From Prionace glauca (taxonomy: Eukaryota; Chordata; Chondrichthyes; Carcharhiniformes; Carcharhinidae): DNA of 64,000 nucleotides. The stretch covers positions 35,659,609-35,723,608 of the forward strand of contig CM075760.1 of NCBI GenBank assembly GCA_037974335.1, given 5' to 3'. The translations under genes were made by a program, and so were the position numbers. The notes beneath the pieces were generated by a model, which did not search any database, was not told where the DNA came from, and saw only the letters and a program-made list of their open reading frames with translations. Of the stretch, positions 20,331 to 33,532 are shown in pieces; position 1 is the stretch's first letter; the number at the start of each line of letters is the position of its first letter.

Positions 20331-22300
20331 ATGAGAAATATTAATTTAGGATCTCATTCATCTTTCGTGGAACCGCACATAGATAACCTTGTTGATCCTT
20401 AACAGAGTCTATTTTCTCCCTTATTACTCTTTTATTCTTTATGTATTTGTAGAAGCTCTTTGGATTCTCCTTTGCGTCATCTACCAAAACAATTTCATGT
20501 TCCCTTTTTTCCCTCCTGATTTATGTCTTAACACCGGTCCTCCACCCCCTATAATCTTCAAGAGATTCACTTGATCCCAGCTGTCTATGTACGTCAAATG
20601 CCTCTTTCTCTTCTTGACCCTCAATATCTTGACTCGTCCAGGGTTCCCTGCTTCTGCCAGGCTTCCTCTTCACTCTAAGAGGAATGTATTTACCCTGAAC
20701 CCTGATTAACACACCTTTGAAAGCATACCACTTACCAGATGTCCCTCTGCTTTCCCACAGACTTCCTCAATTAACTTTTGAAAGTTCCTGCCTGATATAA
20801 TCAAAATTGGCCTTGCCCCAATTTGGAATTTTAACTTTGGGACAGACCAATCATTGTCCATAGCTATCTTAAAACCAAGAGAATTATGGCCATTGGTCCC
20901 AAAGTGATTCCCCACTCACACTTCTGTCACCTGCCCTTCCTTATTTCCCAAGCGGAGGGCAAGTTTTGCCCCCTGTCTAGTTGAGCCATCCACAAACTGA
21001 ATGAGAAACTCCTCCTGAATACATTCAACAAAATACTTCAGATTAAGCTCCTCACAAAGATTAAATTTAAAGGGGAAGTCATGGCAAGAGAACTCAAATC
21101 CATCGTGCGAACAAAGAACAAAGATACAGCACAGGAACAGGCGTTTGGGCCCTCCAAGTTGTCACTGACCATTCTGGTGACAGAACTAAAACCCTTCCAG
21201 GGACCATGTCCCTCTACTCCCATCCCATTCATGTATTTGCTCACACGCTCCTTAAAAGTTGCTTGCTTTTCTGCTTCCACTATCTCCCTTCGCAGTGAGT
21301 TCCAGGCACCCATCACCCTCCGTACAAAAAAAATGCCTCTGAACTTTGTCTCTTGCACCGCAAAAATATGCCCCCAGTAATTGACTCTTCGACTCTGAGA
21401 AAAAAGCTTCTCACTATCCATTCTGTCCATGTCCCTCGTAATTTTATAGACTTCTGTCAGTTCGCCTCTCAACCTGCGTCATTCGAGTGAGAACAAACTA
21501 AGTTTGGTCTCTGCTCTCCTCGTAGCAATTTATCCCAGACAAGACAACATTCCGGTAGATCTTTTCTGTACCCTCTCCAAAGCGCCCACATCCTTCTGGC
21601 AGCCTGGCAACCAGAATTGAACACTGTCTTCCAAGTATGGCTTTGCATGCTACCTGTGTTCCATATGGGAATGCGGGGACATAGCCAGTGCGTGGGCCTA
21701 GCATGGGTGCATGAAGTGTCTTCAGCTGCGCTCTTTCCACAATCGTTCACTTCCTCCACTGCCAACAAACAGTGATAGCCGTGTGTGCCATCGTCAAGAT
21801 GCACCACAGGAACTCACTAAGGCTCTTGGAAGTTCGGGTTTCGGAACTGGAGCGGCACCTAGCGATGCTGTGGAGTATCTGCGAAGCAAGAATATCGTGG
21901 CCACAACAATAAGAGAGGCAGTCACACCACACGGTAAGATTCCACAGACAGGAAGGGAATGGATGACAGACAGGCAGAGAAAGAGGATAACAGTCAGGCA
22001 GAGAAAGAAGAGAACAATTCCCTACTCAATAGATATACTATTTGTGATCCCTGTTGAGACGAAAGGTCTCTCAAGGGAAAACAGCAAAGCCAAGTATCAT
22101 TGAACTGGAGTCAGTTCTGCGGCAGAGTGAAATAGGAAAAATTATGGCAATGCAACAATTATGGGGGATTCATTTGTAACAGATAGTTGTTTCTGTGTCG
22201 CAAACGAGACTCCAGTATGTTGCCTCCTTGATGCCGGAGTCAAGGATGTTTTAGAGCCGTTGCAGGATATGCTGGAGGGGGACGGTGAACAGCCAATGTT

Positions 22301-24393
22301 AGAACATAGAACATAGAACATTACAGCACAAACAGGCCCTTCGGCCCTCGAGTTGCGCCGATCGCATCAACCCCACCAATCTATAGACCTATCTATAACC
22401 CCCAATCCCATTAAACCCCATATACTCATCCAGAAGTCTTTTAAAAGACCCCAGCGAGTTCGCCTCCACCACCGACGACGGCAGCCGATTCCAATCACTC
22501 ACTACCCTCTGAGTGAAAAACTTACCCCTAACATCACCTCTGTACTTCCCTCCCCGCACCTTAAATCTGTGTCCTCTCGTAGCGACCATTTCAACCCGGG
22601 GAAATAGCCTCTGAGAGTCCACCCTATCTATTCCTCTCAGGGATTTATAAAATCCCTGATTTATAAAATTTTATAAACTTCTATCAGGTCGCCTCTCAAC
22701 CTTCGCCTCTCCAGGGAAAAGAGTCCCAGCTCCCTCAACCTATCTTCATAAGGCATGCCTCCCAGTCCAGGCAACATCCTTGTAAATCTCCTCTGCACCC
22801 TTTCAATAGCTTCTACGTCTTTCCTATAGTGAGGCGACCAGAACTGCGCACAGTACTCCAAATGAGGCCTGACAAGGGTCCTGTAAAGTTGCAGCATTAC
22901 CTCCCGACTCCTAAACTCAATCCCTCGATTAATGAAGGCCAGTACACCATACGCCTTCTTGACCACCTCCTCCACCTGCGAGGCCGATTTAAGAGTCCTG
23001 TGAACCCGGACCCCGAGATCCTTCTGCTCTTCAACGCTACTAAGACCCCTGCCCTTAATAGTGTACTCGTTCATCCCGTTGGTTCTGCCGAAATGGACTA
23101 CTACACATTTATCCGCGTTGAAGTCCATCTGCCACTTCTCCGCCCATTCCTGCATCCTATCTATGTCCTGCTGCAACTTTTGACATCCTTCCAGACCATC
23201 CACAACACCGCCGACCTTCGTGTCATCAGCGAACTTGCTAACCCATCCCTCCACTTCCTCATCCAGGTCATTTATGAAAATGACAAACAACAAGGGTCCC
23301 AGAACAGATCCCTGGGGCACCCCACTGGTGACTGACCTCCATTCCGAAAAAGACCCATCCACAACCACTCTCTGCCTTCTGCAGGCAAGCCAGTTCTGGA
23401 TCCACAAGGCCAAAGGCCCTTGGATCCCATGCCCTCTCACCTTCTCAAGAAGTCTTGCATGGGGGACCTTATCAAAAGCCTTGCTGAAGTCCATGTACAC
23501 TACGTCCACGGCACTTCCTTCGTCAATGTGTTCAGTCACATTATCGAAGAACTCAACTAGGCTCGTAAGGCACGACCTGCCCTTGACAAATCCATGCTGA
23601 CTATTCCTGATCATGTCAAACCTCTCCAAATGGTCGTAAATCTTGTCCCTCAGAAGCCTCTCCATCAGCTTACCAACCACTGAGGTCAGACTCACCGGGC
23701 GGTAATTTCCCGGGCTATCTCTGTTCCCTTTCTTGAAAATAGGGACTACATCCGCAATCCTCCAATCTTCCGGAACCTCTCCCGTCTCCATTGACGACGC
23801 AAAGATCATCGCCAAGGGCTCTGCAATCACTTCCCTGGCCTCCCACAGTATCCTGGGGTACATCCCATCTGGTCCCGGCGACTTATCTACCTTGATAGAA
23901 TTCAAAAGTTCTAACACATCCTCCTCTTTAATGTCCACGTACTCAATCTTTTCCACCTGCTGCAAGTCCATAGCAAGATCTCCCAAATCAGCTTCCACTG
24001 TGAATACTGATGCAAAGTACTCATTAAGCACCTCCGCCATTTCTTCTGGTTCTACACAGACCTTTCCCCCTTCATCTTTTATAGGTCCTATCCTTTCCCT
24101 TCTCACCCTTTTACCTTTCACATACTTATAGAAGGCCTTGGGATTTTCTTTAATCTTACCCGCCAAGGTCTTCTCATGACCCCTTCTGGCTCTCCTAATT
24201 TCCCTTTTAACCTCCTTTCTACAGTCCTTATATTCTTCAAGATCCTTAACCTCTCCTAGTTCCCTGAACCTTTTGTATACCTTCCTTTTCCTCCTGACTA
24301 GGTTCAACACAGCCTTCGTGCACCACGGTTCCCGCGACCTACCAAAACCCCCTTGCCTTATCGGAACATTGTCATGCATAGCGCTAGACAAAC
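22301..24393 (-). mobile_element. 5'-truncated CR1-type LINE with open RT frame
   Basis: Inserted into the ORF1 fragment of duplicate B; copy A is uninterrupted at 3600 (CCAATGTTGTGGTACA). The bases ATGTT flank both ends, consistent with a 5-bp target-site duplication. The minus-strand tail is (TTCTATG)n (plus view AGAACATAGAACATAGAACA). The main frame, 24424-22661, encodes about 570 element-derived residues: linker REPWCTKAVLNLVRRKRK, then [59 protein letters not shown] and the catalytic FADDTK (about 23215-23232), ending in the thumb LVRPHLEYCAQFWSP. The frame stops at a short TTTATAAAATTTTATAAA duplication near 22660 and coding words continue in another frame to about 22400. The endonuclease is missing. 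Confidence 0.93.
22661..24378 (-). CDS. LINE reverse transcriptase (partial ORF2)
   Basis: Open frame of the LINE at 22301-24393, about 570 codons after removing a few flanking codons. It contains all RT core motifs, including FADDTK, the form the catalytic YxDD block takes in this family. It starts within the endonuclease-RT linker, so the protein has no natural start. It is cut before the normal C-terminus by the small AT-rich duplication near 22650. Known role of the family: target-primed reverse transcription of its own RNA. This copy cannot move by itself because it lacks ORF1 and the endonuclease. Confidence 0.85.
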
Positions 24394-24551
24394 ATGTTGT
24401 GGTACATATTGGTACAAATGACATCGGTAAATAAAAAGTGGTGAGGTCCTTAAAGCGGAATATAGGGAGTTCGGAAGAAAGTTGAAAAACAGAACCGGAA
24501 ATGTGGCGATCTCAAGAATACTACCAGTGCAACGTGCTGCTCAGAATAGAG

Positions 24552-25001
24552 GCTGAATAAACTAGGCTTGTACTCGTTAGAGTTTAGAAGAATGAGGGGA
24601 GATCTCATTGAGACGGAAAAGATGATGAATGGGATGGATAGGATAGAGGTGGAGAGACTCTTCCCGCTCATAAAAGACAGTAGGTCTAGGGGGCACAGCC
24701 TCAAGATAAAGGGGGGGGGGGGCGGTTTAGAACAGAGTTGAGGAGGAACTTCTTCACTCAAAGGGTGGTGAATCTCTAGAATTCTCTACCCGTTGAAGTG
24801 GTGGAGGCTGCCTCGCTAAATATTTTTAAGAAACGGGTTGATGGGTTTTTGATAAGAGAAGGGATTAAGGGTTATGGGGAGAGGGCAGGAAGGTGGAGCT
24901 GAGTCACGACACATCAGCCATGATCTTATTGAACGGCGGGGCAGGCTCGAAGGGCCAGATGGCCTACTCCTGCTCCTATTTCTTATGTTCTTATGTTCTT
25001 A
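24552..25001 (+). mobile_element. CR1-type LINE 3' end, inserted after duplication
   Basis: Plus-strand 3' end beginning at GGCTGAATAAACTAGGCTTG and ending in TCTTATGT repeats (24984-25001). Copy A reads straight through at the same place (CAGAATAGAATTAGCAGG at 3745). It contains an 11-base G run (24712-24722) and the closing ORF2 block. It is nearly the same as 12215-12508 where they overlap. Strong 5' truncation. Confidence 0.92.
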
Positions 25002-26197
25002 TTAGCAGGATATCTCGGATGAACTTCCAACAGAGGAAATTCTCGGAGCAGTGACTCAGTCACTTCGACTGTACTGTGGGTATTCACAGAACCCTCCAGT
25101 GACAAACTGGAGGAAGACACAGAGAATACAGTGGGATGTAGATAGACTGGAAAATTGGGTGGAAAAATGGAACTTAATCCAGACAAATACGAGGTGAAGC
25201 CTTTTGGTAGATCCATTTCAGGTGGGAGATACAAAATAAATGGCAGAACCATCAGGAGCATAGATACACAGAGAGGCCTGGGGGTAGATGTCCACAGATT
25301 CATTAAAGTAGAAGCCAGGTGGAAAAGGTGGTGAAGAAAGCATGTGTCAAGCTTGTCTTCACCGGACCATGCATCGAGTATAAAGATTGGCAAATTATTT
25401 TACAGTTGTATAAAACATTGGTTAGGCCTCATTTGGAATACTGCATGCAATTCTGGTTCACCACACTATCAGAAGGATGTGGAGGCTTTGGGGAGGGCGC
25501 AGAAAAAGATTTGCCAGGATGTTTCCTTATGTGGAGGGTATTAACTATGAGGAAAAATTGAAAAAAACTGGGATTGTTCTTTCTGGAAAGGCAGAGGCTG
25601 AGGGGGGACCTGATGGAAATTTATGCAATTATGTGAGGCAGAGATAGGGTGAACAGTTGGAATCTTTTTTTTCCCCCCAGGGCTGAAGTGACAATTACAA
25701 GGAGGCACAAGTTCAAGATAAGGGGGAAAAGGTTCAGTGAAGATGTGTCGGGACGTTTTTTACACAGAGGGTGGTGGAGGCCTGGAGTGTGAGGTGGTTG
25801 AGGCAGTTAGTGAGCCACATTGATGAGTCATCTTGATAGGCATATGAACAAACAATAGAGAGTTACAAGCGGTTGGTTTATACCGGAAAATGCGATTGGC
25901 ACAGGTTTGGAGGGCCGAAGAGCGTGTCCTGTGCTGTACTGTCCTTTATTTTTTTATTTGAGATCATTTAGCAGAGGCAGCAGAAGAGGATTCTAATGTT
26001 CAGTGTCTCCTTCTCTGTTCCTTCCTCCTGTCAAACTGGTTTAAACTCTTCCCAATCGCACGTGTAAACCTATTCACAAGGACTTTGGCCCTAGTGTGGT
26101 TGAGGTGCAGGCCGTCGCTTTTGTACGCGTCCTAACTCACCTCGAAACGGTTCCAGAGATCTAGGAATCTAAAACCTGAACGCTTGCACCAACTCTT

Positions 26198-26819
26198 GAA
26201 CATAAGAACATAAGAACATAAGAAATAGGAGCAGGAGTAGGCCATCTGGCCCTTCGAGCCTGCCCCGCCATTCAATAAGATCATGGCTGATCTGTCGTGA
26301 CTCAGCTCCACCTTCCCGCCCTCTCCCCATAACCCTTAATCCCTTCTCTTATCAAAAACCCATCAACCCGTTTCTTAAAAATATTTAGCGAGGCAGCCTC
26401 CACCACTTCAACGGGCAGAGAATTCCAGAGATTCACCACCCTTTGAGTGAAGACGTTCCTCCTCAACTCTGTTCTAAACCGCCCCCCCCTTTATCTTGAG
26501 GCTGTGCCCCCTAGTCCTACTGTCTTTTTTGAGCGGGAACAGTCTCTCCACCTCTATCCTATCCATTCCATTCATCATCTTATACGTCTCAATGAGATCT
26601 CCCCTCATTCTTCTAAACTCTAACGAGTACAAGCCTAGTTTATTCAGCCTCTCCTCATAGCTCAATCCCCTCAACTCCGGTATCAGCCGAGTAAACCTCC
26701 TCTGCACTCCCTCCAGGGCCAAAACATCCTTGCGCAGGTGCGGCGCCCAAAACTGCACACAGTACTGCAGCTGCGGCCTCACCAATGCCCTATACAGCTG
26801 CAGCAAAACCTCCCTACTG
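26198..26819 (-). mobile_element. CR1-type LINE 3' end, inserted after duplication
   Basis: The minus-strand element starts in plus view with ACATAAGAACATAAGAACAT and runs to CTCCCTACTGA. Copy A is uninterrupted (ACTCTTGAGTCCTATGG at 4949), so this is a post-duplication insertion. The minus strand keeps an open frame of about 110 codons (LVRPQLQYCVQFWAPHLRKD to RTRGHSLKIK) near 26474-26806. Its close match to 29900-30250 points to a recently active source. Confidence 0.92.
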
Positions 26820-28975
26820 AGTCCTATGGAGATGAAATAGGATGTTTATCTGTCCTATTTTCCTATTTCTGTACTCGTTAGCATGTGGCACTTGGAGCAA
26901 TTCAGGGATTACAGCCTTCTGAGGTCCTGCTTTTTAATCCACTGCTGATCTCACTGTATTCTTGACGAAACGGCTCATTCTTCAGTTTGATTGTTAGATT
27001 GCTGGTACCGACATGTACCACGCCCCCTAACTCATCACAATCCCTTTCAAGATACCCTGCAGCCATTCGTTCATATCCCTGGCCCTGGCACCAGGGAGGC
27101 AGCACACAATCCTGGAGTCATGTCTTCGGCTACGGAAATTCTGAATGCACTCATCTGAGGGACCAGCGTCCTTATCAGCATCCGAATGGAATCCCCATTA
27201 GTAACCTGGGGAGGCTCCTGCATTACCTGCCTGTTCTTTCTCGATTGTCTGGTGGTTACCCATTCCCTTCTTCCCTCCAGTGCCTTGCTCTGTGGTGTGA
27301 CCACTTCTCAAAACGGACTATCCATGTAAATCTCAGCCTCATCAATGCACCCCAATATATTGAACTGTCGCCGAAACTTTGAAACCCTGAGCTCCAGTTT
27401 GTACCGCTGGGAGCACTTCTTGAACATGTGGTCATCTGGTCATCTCATAAGAACATAAGAACATAAGAAATCGGAGCAGGAGTAGGCCATCTAGCCCTTC
27501 GAGCCTGCCCCACCATTCAATAAGATCATGGCTGATCTGAAGTGGATCAGTTCCACTTTTCCGCACTCTCCCCAGAACCCTTAATCCCCTGTCTATCAAA
27601 AACCTATCTACCCGTGACTTAAATATATTTAGCGAGGCAGCCTCCACCACTTCAACGGGCAGAGAATTCCAGAGATTCACCACCCTTTGAGTGAAGATGT
27701 TCCTCCTCAACTCCAATCTACACTGCCCCCCCCCCCCCTTATCTTGAGGCTGTGCCCTCTAATCCTGCTATCCTTTCTAAGCGGGAAGAATCTCTCTACC
27801 TCTACCCTATCCATCCCCTTCATTATCTTATACGTCTCTATAAGATCCACCCCCCCCATCCTTCTAAATTCCAACGAGTACAGACCCAGTCTATTTAATC
27901 TCTCTTCATAGTCCAACCCCCGCATCTCCGGTATCAGCCTAGTGAACCTTCTCTGCACTCCCTCCAAGGCTAATATATCCTTCCGCAAGCGCAGCGACCA
28001 AAACTGCACACAGTACTCCAGCTGCCACCTCACCAGTACCCAGTCCAGTTGCAGCAAAACCTCCCTACTTTGATATTCTATCCCCATCGCTATAAAGGCC
28101 AAATCTCAGACATTGTCAGCATCCAGGACATATGACAAGCTGCAGATTCCTTTTGGCTGTCCTCATCTGTCATGTCTTAAATGTAAAATTTACATGTAAG
28201 ACCAGAACAGATCAAAATAATACTTTTCGCAATAAATAATACATTTATTTTCACAGAACCACAGAATACTACAGGGCAGAAGAGGCTTTTCTGCGCAACG
28301 AGTCTCCACCGATGCATGAAAGGCCCCAACTTTCCCACCTCATCTCACTTGCCAGCACTTGACCCATTGCCATGAATGTTATTACATACCAAGTACTCAT
28401 CCAGGTACTTTTTAAATGATGTGAGGCATCCCACTTCCAGAATCCCCCAAGGCAGCACTTTCCAGACCGTCACCACCCTCTGTGTAAAATTTCTTGAAAT
28501 CCCCTCTGTACCTCCCACCCTTCACTTTTAATTCGTGTCCCTCATTACTAACCCTTCAACGAAAGACAACAGTTGCTCCCTATCCGTTTTGTACATACCC
28601 CTCATGATCTTGCACACTTCATTCAGTCGCCCCTCAGTCTTCTCTGCTCTAATGAAAACAACTCAAGCCTACAACATCTCTTCATAAATTACATGTTCCA
28701 TCTCAGGCAGCATCCTGGTACATCTCCTGTGCATCTACTCCAGAGCGCTCTTTTTAGGTTCAGCTATTTAAACACTGGTCCTGCTATCAGTTCTCATGAA
28801 CTAATCAGCTTACATTTTCCTGAGGCGTCACTCCTGGATTTTTTCCAAACTCAGCATGTTGTCTATGGCTGACCCTCGCAGGTCCAAAGGTATATGAGGG
28901 CCTCGAACCTCACTGTCTACATAACTGTCCTGGTGAAGTGTGTGCCTCGCAGGTCTGGTGCTCTCTGCTGCATGA

Positions 28976-29298
28976 ATCGTATGATCCCTACAGAAGGAAG
29001 GAGGTAATTAGTCCCATCGAGCCTGCACTGGCAACAATCACACCCAGGCCCTATTCACATAACACCAAATATTTTTCATCCTAATCCCCCTGACACTGGG
29101 GTTAATTTACCATAGCTGGTCAACTTAACCCGCACGTCTTTGGTCTGTGGGAGGAAAGCGGAGCACCCAGAGGAAACCCAGGCAGACACAGGGAGAACAT
29201 GTAATCTTCATACAGACAATGATCTGAGGCCGGAATTTAACCCACATCCCTGGGGTTGTGAGGAAGCATTGCGAACCACTGAGCCATCATGACAACCT
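28976..29298 (-). mobile_element. tRNA-derived SINE, duplicate of 7018-7345
   Basis: Same insertion as at 7018-7345, sharing both flanks, so it was present before the segmental duplication. The two copies allow an estimate of divergence since the duplication independent of selection. Confidence 0.85.
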
Positions 29299-29873
29299 CA
29301 GGTGAGGCTTCAAACCTCACGCTTTCTATATCACTGCCTCCCTGTGAAACAAATCCCTCAAAGGTCCGATGCTGTCCACTGCCCAAAGGTGAGTGAGGGC
29401 TTTGATCCCCACACTCTCTTCAATCACTTTCCCGGTGAAACATCCTCCTCCTATCCGGTGCTATTCCCTGCCCAAGGCCTTAACCCTCACACTCTCCATA
29501 TCACTGACTGGGGGAGCTCGTCTCTCACAGGTTCACTACCCTCCGCTGCCTGAGTCTGTTTGATAGCCTCGAACTGCACGCTGTCTTATAAGAACATAAG
29601 AACATAAGAAATAGGAGCAGGAGTAGGCCATCCAGCCCTTCGAGTCTGCCCCGCCATTCAATAAGATCATGGCTGATCTGTCGTGGCTCAGCTCCACCTT
29701 CTCGCCCTCTCCCCATAACCCTTAATCCCTTCTCTTATCAAAAACCCATCAACCCGTTTCTTAAAAATATTTAGCGAGGCAGCCTCCACCACTTCAACAG
29801 GCAGAGAATTCCAGAGATTCACCACCCTTTGAGTGAAGAAGTTCCTCCTCAACTCTGTTCTAAACCGCTTCCC

Positions 29874-32731
29874 CTATATCTTCAGGCTATGCCCCCTAGT
29901 CCTACTGTCTTTTTTGAGCGGGAAGAGTCTCTCCACCTCTATCCTATCCATCCCATTCATCATCTTATACGTCTCAATGAGATCTCCCCTCATTCTTCTA
30001 AACTCTAACGAGTACAAGCCTAGTTTATTCAGCCTCTCCTCATAGCTCAATCCCCTCAACTCCGGTATCAGCCTAGTAAACCTCCTCTGCACTCCCTCCA
30101 GGCCCAAAATATCCTTGCGCAGGTGCGGCGCCCAAAACTGCACACAGTACTCCAGCTGCGGCCTCACCAATGCCCTATACAGCTGCAGCAAGACCTCCCT
30201 ACTTTTATATTCAATCCCCCTCGCTATGAAGGCCAGCATCCCATTCGCCTTCCTGACCACCTGCTGCTCCTGCAAGCTGGGTTTTTGCGACTCATGCACA
30301 AGAACCCCGAGGTCCTTCTGCACCGTCGCCTGCTGCAGTTTTTCGCCACGTAAGTAATAGTCCTTCCTAACATTCCTCCTACCAAAGTGGACCACCTCAC
30401 ACTTGCCAACATTAAATTCCATTTGCCATTTCCTGGCCCATTCGCCCAGCCTATCTAGATCCTTCTGCAGACTCTCCACACCCTCCTCACAATTTGCCTT
30501 TCCCCCAGTCTTGGTGTCATCAGCAAATTTCGACACCCTGCACTCGGTTCCCTCCTCCAGATCATCTATATAAATGGTAAATAGCTGAGGCCCCAGCACC
30601 GACCCCTGGGGCACCCCACTAGTCACCAACCGCCAATCCGAATAGCACCCATTGACCCCCACTCTCTGCCTCCTATTTGACAACCAATCCTCTATCCACG
30701 CTAACACCCTACCCCCAACTCCATGTCCCCTGAGTTTCTGCAATAACCTCTTGTGAGGTACCTTGTCAAACGCCTTCTGAAAATCCAGAAAGACCACATC
30801 CACCGGCTCTCCTCTATCCACTGCCCTAGACACATCCTCATAGAACTCCAGTAAATTTGTCAGACACGACTTCCCTTTCATGAAACCGTGTTGCGTCCGC
30901 CCTATCAAGCAATTCCCCTCAAGATGCCTCGCTATTTCCTCCTTAATGACGGATTCTAACATTTTACCTACCACAGACGTTAAACTAACCGGCCTATAAT
31001 TCCCCGCCTTTTGCCTGGCACCCTTCTTAAACAACGGCGTAACATTAGCCGTTTTCCAATCTTCCGGCACTTCCCCGGAATCCAGCGACGTCTGGAAAAT
31101 ACCACCAAGGCATCCACTATCACCTCCGCCATTTCTTTCAGAACCCTCGGATGCATTCCATCCGGTCCTGGGGACTTGTCCACAATCAGCCCCTCCGGTC
31201 TGTCGAGCACCACCTCTCTAGTAACAGTAATGTCATTAAGACCCTCCATTCCTACCACCTTTCCATCGCTAACACCCGGCAAATTATTCACGTCCTCCTC
31301 CGTGAAGACAGAAACAAAGAAGTTATTCAAGACCTTAGCCATATTCATATCCCCTACCACTAGCTCCCCTTTCTCATCCTCTAAAGGACCAACGTTTACC
31401 CTAGCCAGCCTCTTCCTTTTTATATATTTATAAAAACTCTTGCTATCCTTTTTTATATTAAGTGCTAGCCCAGCCTCATAGCTTCTCCTACCCTCCTTTA
31501 TCAACTTCTTTGTCAATCTTTGTTGACATTTAAACCTTTCCCAATCCTCTTCTCGCCCACTGCTCTTAGCTACTCTAAACTCCTCCGCTTTTAATTTAAC
31601 ACTTTCCTTCACCTCCTTCGTTATCCACGGCTTATTACCTCTCCTCCTACTGTCCTTTTTAACCATCGGAATAAATTTCTGCTGAACACCAAGAAAGATC
31701 TCCTTAAAGATCCTCCACTGCTCCTCAGCTGACCTACCTTCCAACGCGTTCCCCCAGTCCACATTCGCCAATTCTTCTCTCATCCTACCATACTCCCCTC
31801 TATTCAAACAAAGGACGCGTGTCTGGGAACCCACTTTCTCCTCCTCCATCTGCACCAGAAACTCCACCATACAATGATCACTCTCTCCAAGAGGATCCTT
31901 CACCGCAAGGTCCCTAATTCTACCCACCTCATTACATAGCACCAGATCCAAGATAGCTCGCTCCCTCGTCGGCTCCAACACACACTGTTCAAGGAAATTA
32001 TCCCGGCAGCATTCCAAGAACTCCTCCTCGAGCCCACCTCGTCCAACATGGGTCGACCAATCAATATGCAGATTGAAATCTCCCATAACTACTGCCGTCC
32101 CATTCCTGCACGCTGCACTTATTTGCGCGTTAACAGCCCGCCCCACCTCCAGATCATTATTCGGGGGCCTATAGACGACACCCACTAGCGTCTTCCTCCC
32201 TTTTCTGTTCCTAATCTCCACCCACAACGATTCCACTTTCTGCTCCTTGGCTCCGATATCATCCCTTGCTACCACCTTGATACTATCCTTAATCAGCAGA
32301 GCTACGCCACCCCCTCTTTCCTCCTGCCTATCCTTCCTAAACACTTGATAACCCTGTACATTCATCTCCCAGTCCCTGTCACCTTGCAGCCACGTCTCTG
32401 TAATGGCCACCAGATCGTATCCATTTGTGTCGATCTGCGCCATCAGCTCATCCACTTTATTCCGAATGCTTCGTGCATTCAGATAAAGCGCTTTCATCCC
32501 AGCCTTCACCTGGACCCTACTTGCCGGAACGCCACCAATTGGGACATCCTTGGCCTCTTCCCTTACCTGTACCCTATCCTTAGCTTTAGACCTCATAGCG
32601 TCACCTACCCTCGCACCCTCCCCCCCCCTAATTAGTTTAAAGCCCTGTCTACAGTCCTCTTTACTCGATTCGCCAGCACTCTGGTCCCAGCATGATTCAG
32701 ACCAACCCCATCCTGCCCGAACAGGTCCCAC
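29874..32731 (-). pseudogene. LINE ORF2: endonuclease and reverse transcriptase
   Basis: Reading right to left: endonuclease start LYLNARSIRNKVDELMAQ (about 32500), VAITETWLQ, GVVYRPPNND, VVMGDFNLHIDW (about 32060-32090), DLVLCNEVGRIRDL and ESDHCMVEF (about 31880). Then the linker GNKPWITKEVKESVKLK and the [70 protein letters not shown] and FADDTK (about 30510-30527), ending with the LVRPQLEYCVQFWAPHL thumb. One single-base loss near 31101 shifts the frame; the related copy at 36.3 kb has the extra A there. A stop (TAG) at 29876-29874 comes before the closing FFTQRVVNLWNSLP block. The start overlaps the ORF1 end. Confidence 0.92.
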
Positions 32732-33532
32732 CTACCCCAATACTGGTGCCAATGCCCCATAAATTCGAACCCATTCCTCCCACACCAATCCCTGAGCCAG
32801 CCATTTACTTCCTTTATCCTATCAACCCTACGCCCGTCTGCCCTCGGTTCAGGCAGTAGCCCAGAGATAACCACCTTGTCGGTTCTACTTTTTAATTCCA
32901 TTCCCAGCTTCTCATACTCCCTTCCCAGATCCTCAGTCCGCATTTTGCCTACGTCGCCGGCACCCACATGTACTACAACGACTGGGTTCTCACCCTCCCA
33001 CTCCAGATTCCTCTGCAGCCCAGCTGCGACATCCTGTACCCGAGCACCAGGCAGACAACACACCCTTCTGTGCACTTTGTCATTGTGACAAAGGACAGTG
33101 TCAATACCCTTCACCCCACCATCCCCAATCACTACTACGTTCCTTTTCCCCTTCTCTTTGCCTATGTCCTGCTGCATCACTGTACCGTGTGCAGTTTGCT
33201 CACCAACCTCTCTTGCCTCGTCCTCTTCCAGACTGGAAGCAAGAACCTCAAACCTGTTATGCAGGTTAAGAGGCTGAGGCCTCCGCTCCTCACCCCCCCT
33301 TCCTTCTCCCAGCAGCCCCCTTTTGTCCCTGACCCTTAGATTTAGCCAGTCTAGGGGCACCCTGTCTCTCCCTGATGAGCCTCAGTGTCTGTAGCTCAGA
33401 GGCCAGCTCATCCACCTTGAGCTGGAGCTCCTCCAGCAACCTGCACTTACTGCAGACATGGTCACTGGGAAGGACCCTGGGGTCCACCAGTTCCCACATC
33501 ATACAGAAACCACACATCACATGCCCCTCCAT
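32632..33532 (-). pseudogene. LINE ORF1: zinc-finger and esterase-like protein
   Basis: The N-terminus (33532 leftward, ATG) reads MEGHVMCGFCMMWELVDPRV and has a C-x2-C and C-x2-C pair resembling a PHD-like finger. A coiled-coil follows (LLEELQLKVDELASELQTLR). After a frame change near 33300 come the esterase region (NVVVIGDGGVKGIDTVL, VVVVHVGAGDVGKMRTEDLG, VVISGLLPEPRADGRR, GLNHAGTRVLANRVKR) and a stop at 32632. In CR1 elements ORF1 is known to carry such an SGNH-like esterase and to bind nucleic acid; the nucleophile Ser (GDS) is G-D-G here, so hydrolysis by this copy is doubtful. Confidence 0.85.

Larger units (their letters stand above)
18703..29590 (+). repeat. Segmental duplication, copy B
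   Basis: Second, longer copy of 1-7646. Sub-parts correspond in order: LINE 3' piece (18706-19500), scrambled LINE (19500-20100), foldback repeat (20105-20330), LINE linker (20340-21045), LINE 3' piece (21050-21700), ORF1 fragment (21700-22300 and 24394-24551), LINE 3' piece (25002-25960), ORF1 fragment (25965-27440), octamer-tailed LINE (27445-28100), older LINE piece (28250-28860) and SINE (28976-29298). The extra length comes from insertions at 22301, 24552 and 26198, and a ~75 bp piece near 26865 that copy A has lost. Confidence 0.93.

Noticed and set aside
22829-24131. Plus-strand open frames opposite the LINE at 22.3-24.4 kb (and similar ones at 30.1-33.3, 35.0-35.5 and 52.7-54.9 kb)
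   Set aside because: They are shadows of the LINE ORFs on the minus strand; the coding words are on the other strand.
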